NCBI GenBank assembly: GCA_034437315.1
Contig: DAOTUC010000328.1
Location: 1-28,098, forward strand
Length of the DNA: 28,098 nucleotides
Source: DSAR01 sp034437315
GTDB lineage: Bacteria; Chloroflexota; Anaerolineae; B4-G1
Direction of reading: 5' to 3'
The notes beneath the pieces are model-generated. The model was given only the letters and a program-made list of their open reading frames with translations. It made no database searches and was not told the DNA's origin. The translations under genes and the position numbers were made by a program. This document shows, piece by piece, positions 1-5,969 of this stretch. The stretch's first letter is position 1, and each line of letters starts with the position of its first letter.

Positions 1-48
1 TTCCCCGATTATCTGAGACCGGGGCAAGTCTATGGAGAGGGTCTATAA
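1..48 (+). CDS. possible C-terminal tail of an upstream gene (partial)
   Basis: Frame 1 reads 15 codons without a stop and ends in TAA at 46-48, immediately before the cooC start at 49. The residues read FPDYLRPGQVYGEGL. A zero-base junction of this kind matches the tight packing of the rest of the cluster, so this is probably the end of a co-transcribed gene. By context it could be a CODH/ACS subunit, but 15 residues are too few to identify a family. Frame 2 is closed by a stop almost at once, and frame 3 stays open past the cooC start without a start of its own in this stretch. The 48 bases could also be plain leader sequence. Confidence 0.4.
   Translation, partial: FPDYLRPGQVYGEGL
34..41 (+). 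promoter_or_regulatory. ribosome binding site of cooC
   Basis: The purine run GGAGAGGG ends 7 bases before the ATG at 49 and supports that start. Confidence 0.7.
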
Positions 49-840
49 ATGAGCGCTCGAAAGACAATAGCGTTGGCTGGCAAGGGCGGCACCGGTAAAA
101 CGACCATCGCCGCGATGATCGTGCGTTATTTGATTGAGGAGACGGACGGGGCGATCCTGGCCATCGATGCCGACCCGGCCACCAATCTTCACATGGTGCT
201 GGGGATGGCCGGCGACCGGGATTTGGAAACGGTGGGCGCGATCCGCGAGGAGATGTTGGGCATGGTGAAGACCAGCGGCGCGTTGGCCGGTTCGATGCCC
301 GGCGGGATGAGCAAGCAGGAGTACCTGGACTACCAGGTGCAGATGGCGATTGAGGAAGGTGACCGGGTGGACCTGCTGGTGATGGGCCGCCCGGAGGGAC
401 AGGGTTGTTACTGTGCGGCCAACCAGATGCTGCGCGTGATCGTGGACCGGATCGGGAAACAGTACGATTACGTGGTCATCGACAACGAAGCGGGTATGGA
501 GCACCTCAGCCGGCGGACCACGCGCGACGTGGACCTCCTGCTCCTGGTGACCGATCCCACACAGCGGGGCCTGATCACTGCCCGGCGTATGGCGGAGATG
601 GTGCCGGGACTGGAAATCGGCGTGGGCGAGACGTACCTGGTCGTCAATCGGCTGCGAGACGGCCTGCCCGCACCGCTGGAACGAGCCGTCGAAGAGAGCG
701 GGCTAAACCTGATCGGCACGGTGCCCGACGACCCGGCGATGGCCGAGTACGAGTTCACCGGGCGACCTTTGATAGAATTACCGGCGGATACACCTGTGTA
801 TCGCTCGGTTTCGGAGATTGCGCGGAAGGTTTTGTCGTAA
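49..840 (+). CDS. cooC: CooC-type nickel-insertion ATPase for CO dehydrogenase
   Basis: 263 aa, cytoplasmic. This is a MinD/ParA-class P-loop ATPase of the family that helps insert nickel into the C-cluster of CO dehydrogenase. The deviant Walker A motif GKGGTGKT is at residues 11-18. A DADPATN segment follows at 40-46, and VIDNEAGMEHLSRR near 143-156 is typical of CooC/AcsF. The CxC pair C120/C122 in GQGCYCAANQ matches the metal-binding dimer-interface cysteines known in CooC. Length is normal for the family. It is followed by a 171-base gap and then acsE, which places it in a Wood-Ljungdahl cluster whose CODH/ACS genes probably lie just upstream of the window. The family call is secure. CooC and AcsF are close paralogues, so the exact target (CODH or ACS) is inferred from context. 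Confidence 0.93.
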   Translation: MSARKTIALAGKGGTGKTTIAAMIVRYLIEETDGAILAIDADPATNLHMVLGMAGDRDLETVGAIREEMLGMVKTSGALAGSMPGGMSKQEYLDYQVQMAIEEGDRVDLLVMGRPEGQGCYCAANQMLRVIVDRIGKQYDYVVIDNEAGMEHLSRRTTRDVDLLLLVTDPTQRGLITARRMAEMVPGLEIGVGETYLVVNRLRDGLPAPLERAVEESGLNLIGTVPDDPAMAEYEFTGRPLIELPADTPVYRSVSEIARKVLS

Positions 841-873
841 TGTGTCTTTTCAATAAACCGGGGGAGTCGTTCG

Positions 874-917
874 AGCGCTTCAGCGCCTTTACCGTTTGTA
901 GTAGGCGCTTCAGCGCC
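874..917 (+). repeat. two-copy palindromic repeat, 30-base period, in the cooC-acsE gap
   Basis: The 14-base unit (A/G)GCGCTTCAGCGCC occurs at 874-887 and 904-917, exactly 30 bases apart. The second copy is a perfect stem of GGCGCT against AGCGCC with a two-base loop; the first copy has one end mismatch. The unit looks like a dispersed small palindromic element. The rest of the 171-base gap (841-1011) holds nothing else I can name except the acsE ribosome binding site (AAGGAGGA). I found no convincing promoter. Confidence 0.75.
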
Positions 918-1011
918 GTTGCGCACTGCGAACAAGTTTCCCTCCAAGTCATTGAAAAGATACGACGTAATCCATTGGGAGCGATCTGCATAACTTATAA
1001 GGAGGATTGAC

Positions 1012-1935
1012 ATGTACATCATTGGGGAAAATATACACATCGTCGCGCCGAAGGTTAAGAAGGCGGTCGCTGAACGGGACGAAAAATTCTTCCAGGATTT
1101 GGCGGTGAAGATGGTGGACGCCGGCGCCGATGCGGTCGATTTGAACGTTGGCCCGCAGAAGAAGCACGGGCACGAGATTCTGCCCTGGCTGGTCGAGACG
1201 GTCGAGGAAGTGGTGGACGTGCCGCTGGTTTTCGATACCACCAACCTGAAGGCCATCGAGGCGGCCTGCGAGACGGTGAGCAAGGCGCAGCCGATCATCA
1301 ACTCGACCGACGCCCGGGAAGAGCGCCTGGCGACGGTGCCGGCCGTGGCCAAGAAGTTCAACACCCGTCTGGTCGCGCTGACGATGGCCGAGGGGATGAT
1401 CCCGGTCGGCGCCGACGAGCGGGTGAGCATCGCCCTGGAAACGCTGATCCCACACATGCTGGAGATCGACTTCCCCATCAACGATTTGATCATCGACCCG
1501 CTGGTGCTGACCGTCTCGGGATGCCAGGAGTATTGCCCGGAATGCATCGAGGCGGTGCGCACGCTCAAATTCGCCTGGGACCCCCCACCATTGACTAACG
1601 GCGGCCTGTCCAACGTGTCGAACGCGGTGCCCCACGAGATGCGGTCCCTGCTCAACCAGACGTACATGGTTATGCTGATGGGCGCCGGCATCGACATGGT
1701 CATCGCCGACCCGCTGGACGAGGAGTTGATGGAGTGGATTCGCATCGTGGAGGAGCGGGACGACAGCACGACGCTCAATCAACTGCTGCTCAAACTGCAC
1801 GACCGGGTGGAAGCGATGGAGGAATTGCAACCGGAAGATGTGGATATGTCCGATCCTATGCAGGCGGACATTTGGAAGACGGTGCAAGTGTTGTTGAACA
1901 AGGTGATCTACACCGATTCGTACCTACGCGTATAA
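1012..1935 (+). CDS. acsE: AcsE: methyl-tetrahydrofolate:corrinoid/iron-sulfur protein methyltransferase, with an insertion
   Basis: 307 aa, cytoplasmic. It transfers the methyl group from methyl-THF to the cobalt of the corrinoid/iron-sulfur protein, the last methyl-branch step before acetyl-CoA synthase. It is a pterin-binding TIM barrel. Visible family motifs are DLNVGP at 43-48, DTTN at 75-78, INST at 96-99, the D162 region (IIDPL) and GLSNVSN at 198-204, whose Asn corresponds to the pterin-protonation Asn of the Moorella enzyme. The Moorella protein is about 262 aa. The extra length here sits near the C-terminus, roughly residues 241-287, between the ADPLDEELM helix and the final VLLNKVIYTDSY strand. 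AAGGAGGA lies just before the ATG, making the start firm. folD follows 64 bases downstream. Confidence 0.93.
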   Translation: MYIIGENIHIVAPKVKKAVAERDEKFFQDLAVKMVDAGADAVDLNVGPQKKHGHEILPWLVETVEEVVDVPLVFDTTNLKAIEAACETVSKAQPIINSTDAREERLATVPAVAKKFNTRLVALTMAEGMIPVGADERVSIALETLIPHMLEIDFPINDLIIDPLVLTVSGCQEYCPECIEAVRTLKFAWDPPPLTNGGLSNVSNAVPHEMRSLLNQTYMVMLMGAGIDMVIADPLDEELMEWIRIVEERDDSTTLNQLLLKLHDRVEAMEELQPEDVDMSDPMQADIWKTVQVLLNKVIYTDSYLRV

Positions 1936-1938
1936 AAT

Positions 1939-1973
1939 GGTATATTGCTTGGGTGACACCTGACCAATATACC
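1939..1973 (+). promoter_or_regulatory. 9-bp inverted repeat in the acsE-folD gap
   Basis: GGTATATTG at 1939-1947 is perfectly complementary to CAATATACC at 1965-1973, with a 17-base spacer. It starts just after the acsE stop in a locally AT-rich gap. It could be an operator, an mRNA stem that affects folD expression, or a weak processing site. It lacks the U-tract of an intrinsic terminator and does not match a riboswitch I know. Confidence 0.4.
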
Positions 1974-1999
1974 GATATACCCACACAAAAGGAGGCAAT

Positions 2000-3061
2000 A
2001 TGACAGCGAAATTGATTGACGGAAAGGCTATTGCGGCTCAGATTTACGAGGAGATTGAGGCTGAGGTCGCGGAATTGAAGGAGAAGCACGGGATCACGCC
2101 GGGGCTGGCGACGGTGCTGGTGGGCGAGAATCCGGCGTCCCAGGCTTACGTGCGCTCGAAACAGCGGACGTGCACCCAATGCGGCTTCCATTCGGTGGGC
2201 GAAAACCTGCCGGCCGACGCGACGCAGGAAGAGGTTGAGGCATTGGTCGAGCGACTGAACGCCGACGACAGCATCCACGGCATCTTGGTCCAATTGCCCT
2301 TGCCCAAGCATATAGACGAGGAGCGCGTGTTGCGGGCCGTCAGTCTGGAAAAGGACGTGGACGGTTTCCATCCGGTCAACATCGGGCGGCTGGCGATGAA
2401 GGGCCGCGAACCGATGTTCGTGCCCTGCACGCCGGCCGGCTGTATTGAGCTACTGGTCCGTTCCGGCGTGGAGATTGAGGGAAAGGACGCCGTGATCCTG
2501 GGGCGGAGCAATATCGTGGGGTTGCCGGTTTCGATGCTGTTGCTCCACCGCAACGCGACCATCACCATCACTCACTCGCGGACCAAGGACCTGCCCGGCG
2601 CGTGCAAGCAAGCTGATATCTTGATCGCGGCGGTGGGCCGACCGGAGATGGTCAAGGCGGATTGGGTCAAGCCGGGCGCGGCCGTGATCGACGTGGGCAT
2701 TAACCGGGTGTGGCGCGATCACCCCGCCGACCGGGAGTGGACCTGCGCGGAGACGGGCGAGACCTTCATCGCCCACCGGAAGGACGAATCGGAGAAGGGC
2801 GGCCGGCGCAAGATGGGCGTCTATTGCGAGACCCACGACAAGGCCTACCTGAAGGGCGAGGCGCCGGAAACGATTGATGATTGCGAGACGGTCGACCTGT
2901 ATCGCAAATATGCCCTGGTGGGCGACGTGGACTTTGACGATGTGAAGGAAGTCGCCGGTTACCTGACGCCAGCGCCGGGCGGCGTGGGGCCGATGACTAT
3001 CGCGATGTTGATGTGGAATACGCTTTCGGGAGCCAAGCGGGCTGCGGGATTGATCGATTAG
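2000..3061 (+). CDS. folD: FolD: methylene-THF dehydrogenase / methenyl-THF cyclohydrolase, with a ~65-residue insertion
   Basis: 353 aa, cytoplasmic. It interconverts 10-formyl-, methenyl- and methylene-THF in the methyl branch. The catalytic YxxxK motif is Y50-K54. The substrate-loop segment LVQLPLP is at 96-102, KDVDGF at 118-123, the dinucleotide segment LGRSNIVGLP at 167-176, and the C-terminal PAPGGVGPMT at 324-333. Usual FolD length is about 285. The surplus is one block, about residues 237-305, between DVGINR and LVGDVDFDDV, where other FolD proteins have only a few residues. The block is charged and contains C249, H259, C276, H279 and C295, which could bind a metal. The reading frame and both flanking motifs are intact, so it is a true insertion and not an error. 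A strong AAAAGGAGG precedes the ATG. Confidence 0.95.
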   Translation: MTAKLIDGKAIAAQIYEEIEAEVAELKEKHGITPGLATVLVGENPASQAYVRSKQRTCTQCGFHSVGENLPADATQEEVEALVERLNADDSIHGILVQLPLPKHIDEERVLRAVSLEKDVDGFHPVNIGRLAMKGREPMFVPCTPAGCIELLVRSGVEIEGKDAVILGRSNIVGLPVSMLLLHRNATITITHSRTKDLPGACKQADILIAAVGRPEMVKADWVKPGAAVIDVGINRVWRDHPADREWTCAETGETFIAHRKDESEKGGRRKMGVYCETHDKAYLKGEAPETIDDCETVDLYRKYALVGDVDFDDVKEVAGYLTPAPGGVGPMTIAMLMWNTLSGAKRAAGLID

Positions 3062-3068
3062 CGGGTTA

Positions 3069-3099
3069 GGTTCCGGGAGCGCCCGGCGCTCCCGGAACC
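3069..3099 (+). repeat. 13-bp perfect hairpin between folD and hdrC
   Basis: GGTTCCGGGAGCG (3069-3081) pairs perfectly with CGCTCCCGGAACC (3087-3099) around a 5-base loop. It is very GC-rich and lies between the folD stop and the hdrC ribosome binding site. No T-run follows, so it is not a classical intrinsic terminator. It may be a dispersed palindromic element or an mRNA-stabilising or processing stem separating the carbon genes from the Hdr genes. Confidence 0.7.
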
Positions 3100-3118
3100 C
3101 CTCTTGCGTGGAGGAAAT

Positions 3119-3523
3119 ATGCGAACTCAAATCTCGATTGACACGGTGCGCGGCCACTTTGTGCGCCAGGTCGAGGAAATCAGCGGTCAGGACTTATTGG
3201 CGTGTAATCAATGTGGCAAGTGCAGCGCCGGCTGCCCAATTGTGGCGGAGATGGACATATTGCCCAGCCAGGCGATTCGGATGTCCCAATTGGGGATGGA
3301 GGACGTGCTGGAAAGCAATACCATTTGGATCTGCGCGTCGTGCCTCACCTGTGCGGCTCGTTGTCCAAAGGGCGTGGATGTGCCACGCTTGATGGAGGCG
3401 CTGCGCCAGATCGCGTTGCGCAAAGGCATAGCCGAGTTAGATTTGACAGATTTACCCCTGGAGTTGGTGAAAGAATTGCCGCAATTGGCCATCATTGGCG
3501 GGTTCAGAAAGTATATGAGGTAG
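3119..3523 (+). CDS. hdrC: HdrC-like ferredoxin subunit
   Basis: 134 aa from the ATG at 3119, chosen because GGAGG (3110-3114) lies directly upstream; an in-frame TTG at 3104 has no such site. It carries two ferredoxin-type [4Fe-4S] motifs: C29/C32/C35/C39 (CNQCGKCSAGC) and C72/C75/C78/C82 (CASCLTCAARC). The second is followed by PKGVDV, typical of HdrC. The subunit wires electrons between HdrA and HdrB. No membrane segment is present. The stop is followed after 4 bases by the HdrB gene, the normal hdrCB order. Family assignment is firm; the partners are inferred from position. Confidence 0.9.
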   Translation: MRTQISIDTVRGHFVRQVEEISGQDLLACNQCGKCSAGCPIVAEMDILPSQAIRMSQLGMEDVLESNTIWICASCLTCAARCPKGVDVPRLMEALRQIALRKGIAELDLTDLPLELVKELPQLAIIGGFRKYMR

Positions 3524-3527
3524 AATA

Positions 3528-4481
3528 ATGGGCATTCCTTACTATCCGGGTTGCACACTTTCGACCAAGGCCAAGAACTACGACCGCTCTGGGCGGGCGG
3601 TGGCGGCGGCTTTGGGGTTGGATCTGGAGGAATTGCCGGAGTGGCAATGTTGCGGCGCGACTTTTCCCCTGATGTTGGATGATTCGATGGCCCTCATCGC
3701 CCCGACGCGCGTGCTCTACCAGGCCCAGCAAGCGGCCAAGCGCGAGGAAGCGGATAAGAAGCCATTGGCGACGATGTGTGCGATCTGTTTCAACGTGCTC
3801 CGGCGTTCCCAGGCGTTATTGGACCGCGATCCCGAGATGTTAGAGCGGATTAATTGGTTCACGGAACAGGAATATGGCGGGGAAAATGGCGGCGTCCACG
3901 TGATGCACCTGTTGGAGATCTTGCGGGATGGAGCAGATGTGGGCTCTAAGACCCAGCGACGCCCGTGGGAAACGCTGGTCAAACGGATTGAGGAGTTGGA
4001 TGTAGATAACCCGGTCGCCGGGATGCGGGTGGCGCCTTATTATGGTTGCTTGTTGCTCAGGCCCTACGACGAGATTGGGCTGGACGATCCCGAAGATCCG
4101 TCCATTATGCACGACCTGTTGCGGATACTGGGCGCTGAACCGGTCGATTTTCCGTACAATATCGAGTGTTGCGGATCCTATCTGGCGATCAAGGAGCCGC
4201 AGGTGACCGAGAATTTGTCGAAGACGATCGTGGCCTCAGCGCGGGCGCATGGGGCGCAGGCGATTATCACCGCTTGCCCGCTTTGCCAGTTCAATTTGGA
4301 TTACGCGCAACGGGGCGGCGAGGCCGGCGCGACGGGCAACGAGATACCGATCCTCTACTTCACCCAGTTGATAGCGATGGCGCTGGGTCTCCCGGAGGCG
4401 GATTGGGGGATGGACGAGCAACAGCACTACGTCGACCCCCAGGCTTTGTGCGCCGGTATCCGTCAGAAGGTGGTGGAGTAG
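3528..4481 (+). CDS. hdrB: HdrB-like subunit with two CCG domains
   Basis: 317 aa. HdrB is the subunit that reduces the terminal acceptor, a disulfide in methanogens. It has two CCG (CX~35CCX~35CxxC) domains. The first uses C9, C41-C42 and C84/C87 (CAIC). The second uses C174, C214-C215 and C250/C253 (CPLC). Both motifs are complete, so non-cubane [4Fe-4S] clusters can form. The C-terminal ALGLPEADWGM segment is also typical of HdrB. GAGG at 3517-3520 is 7 bases before the start. The stop abuts the next ATG with no gap, implying translational coupling with the HdrA-type gene. The physiological acceptor is unknown; bacteria do not make CoM-S-S-CoB. Confidence 0.92.
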   Translation: MGIPYYPGCTLSTKAKNYDRSGRAVAAALGLDLEELPEWQCCGATFPLMLDDSMALIAPTRVLYQAQQAAKREEADKKPLATMCAICFNVLRRSQALLDRDPEMLERINWFTEQEYGGENGGVHVMHLLEILRDGADVGSKTQRRPWETLVKRIEELDVDNPVAGMRVAPYYGCLLLRPYDEIGLDDPEDPSIMHDLLRILGAEPVDFPYNIECCGSYLAIKEPQVTENLSKTIVASARAHGAQAIITACPLCQFNLDYAQRGGEAGATGNEIPILYFTQLIAMALGLPEADWGMDEQQHYVDPQALCAGIRQKVVE

Positions 4482-5969
4482 ATGACGCCGGTGACGAACC
4501 AAGCGCGGGCGGATAGCAAGCATTCACCAGATGTCGTTGTTGATGACGACGACGCCGCCGCGCCACGGAAGAATTACCGGGCGTTGGTGATCGGCGCCGG
4601 CATCGGCGGGATGCAAGCGGCCCTGGATATCGCCAACAGCGGTTACGAGGCCATCCTGGTCGAGAAGGAGCCGGCTATCGGCGGGCACATGGCTCAGCTT
4701 TCGGAGACCTTCCCCACGCTGGATTGCTCCCAATGTATTCTGACGCCCCGCACCGTCGAGGTGGGGCAGCATCCCAACATCGAACTGCTCACCCTGAGCG
4801 AGGTGGTGGGGATTGAGCGTTTGGATGGCGCCGGGGAGAATTTCCGCGTGCGTATTTTGCGCCACCCGCGCTACGTGATTGAGGATAAGTGCACCGCCTG
4901 TGGGGATTGCGCCAAGGTCTGCCGCGTCGTGGCGCCTAACGAGTTCGACCGGGGATTGGCGGCCCGGCGGGCGATCTACATCCCCCATCCGCAGGCGGTC
5001 CCGGCGGTCTATTGCCTGGACCCCGAGGCCTGTCTGGGTTTGTTCCCGCTGGCCTGTGGCGAGTGCGCCCAGGCGTGCGAACGGGACGCCATCGACTACG
5101 ATATGGCCCCTGAAACGGTCGAGGTGGATGTGGACGCGATCATCATCGCCACGGGATATAGCCTTTACCAGGACGAGGCGGTGATGGCTTACAAGTATAT
5201 GTCGCATCCCGACGTGATGGACGGGTTGGAGTTCGAGCGTCTGCTCTCCGCCTCTGGTCCCACCGGTGGCGAGGTCATCCGCCCCTCCGACCGACGGGTC
5301 CCTAAGGAGATCGTCTTCATCCAGTGCGCCGGTTCGCGCAACCCGGAGCACGGCGTCTCCTATTGTTCCAAGATTTGCTGTATGTACACCGCCAAGCACG
5401 CCATTCTCTACAAGCACCGGGTGCCGGATGGACAAGTCTACGTCTTCTACATCGACATTCGCGCCGGCGGCAAGGGTTACGAGGAGTTCGTGGCCCGGGC
5501 GATGGAGGAGGACGACACCGTCTACATTCGAGGGCGCGTGTCGAAAATTCTTCCGCAGAGCGCTGACGAAACGCCCGACGGTCATTCAAAAGTGATGGTG
5601 TGGGGCGTGGATACGCTCACCGGGCGCAAGGTGGAGATCGCGGCCGACCTGGTGGTCGTGGCCTCGGCGATTATTCCCTCGCCCGGCGCAAGGCGCTTGG
5701 CCGAGATCCTGGGCATCGAAGTGGACAAGTTCGGTTTTTACACTGCACAGGACGCGGAAATGACGCCGGTGGAGAGCGGCGTCCCGAGTATTTTCCTCGC
5801 CGGGGTGGGGTTGGGGCCGCAGGACATCCCGGAGACGGTGGCCCAGGCCAGCGGCGCGGCCGCCAAAGTGCTCTCCCAATTCCATGCGGCTAAGGCGGAA
5901 GCGCGCGCTCGCGCCGCATTAGAGACGGAAGAAGCAGATGTGGCAGTCGGTGCATTGGAGGCGGCATGA
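4482..5969 (+). CDS. hdrA: HdrA-type a flavoprotein (set 1): FAD domain with inserted ferredoxin
   Basis: 495 aa. This is a shortened HdrA that carries the thioredoxin-reductase-like FAD domain but lacks the N-terminal CHCG domain and the C-terminal ferredoxin of full HdrA. The FAD motif GAGIGG is at 38-43. The HdrA cysteine motif DCSQC is at 81-85, inside TFPTLDCSQCIL. The inserted ferredoxin uses CTACGDCAKVC (137-147) and a second group at C184/C192/C195/C199. CAGSR (282-286) and YCSKICCM (294-301) are conserved HdrA segments. About 30 residues, including an Asp run (21-24), precede the FAD domain. Its ATG directly follows the hdrB stop and its end overlaps the next gene. The layout resembles QmoA of sulfate reducers, and it probably pairs with the following HdrA-b. 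Confidence 0.9.
   Translation: MTPVTNQARADSKHSPDVVVDDDDAAAPRKNYRALVIGAGIGGMQAALDIANSGYEAILVEKEPAIGGHMAQLSETFPTLDCSQCILTPRTVEVGQHPNIELLTLSEVVGIERLDGAGENFRVRILRHPRYVIEDKCTACGDCAKVCRVVAPNEFDRGLAARRAIYIPHPQAVPAVYCLDPEACLGLFPLACGECAQACERDAIDYDMAPETVEVDVDAIIIATGYSLYQDEAVMAYKYMSHPDVMDGLEFERLLSASGPTGGEVIRPSDRRVPKEIVFIQCAGSRNPEHGVSYCSKICCMYTAKHAILYKHRVPDGQVYVFYIDIRAGGKGYEEFVARAMEEDDTVYIRGRVSKILPQSADETPDGHSKVMVWGVDTLTGRKVEIAADLVVVASAIIPSPGARRLAEILGIEVDKFGFYTAQDAEMTPVESGVPSIFLAGVGLGPQDIPETVAQASGAAAKVLSQFHAAKAEARARAALETEEADVAVGALEAA

Noticed and set aside
874..917. Short CRISPR array (two repeats with one spacer)
   Set aside because: Only 14 bases repeat, the spacing of 16 bases is too short, and no cas genes are nearby. 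A dispersed palindromic element is simpler.
468..1887. Open frames on the minus strand opposite cooC and acsE
   Set aside because: They are antisense to well-identified genes and carry no family motif. The open length follows from GC-rich codon use on the + strand.
3069..3099. Rho-independent terminator
   Set aside because: The stem is strong but is followed by CCTCTTGCG and not by a T-run, and the next gene starts 20 bases later on the same strand.
4524..5585. 353-codon open frame on the minus strand
   Set aside because: It is the exact shadow of the set 1 HdrA-a gene, with no ribosome site or conserved motif.
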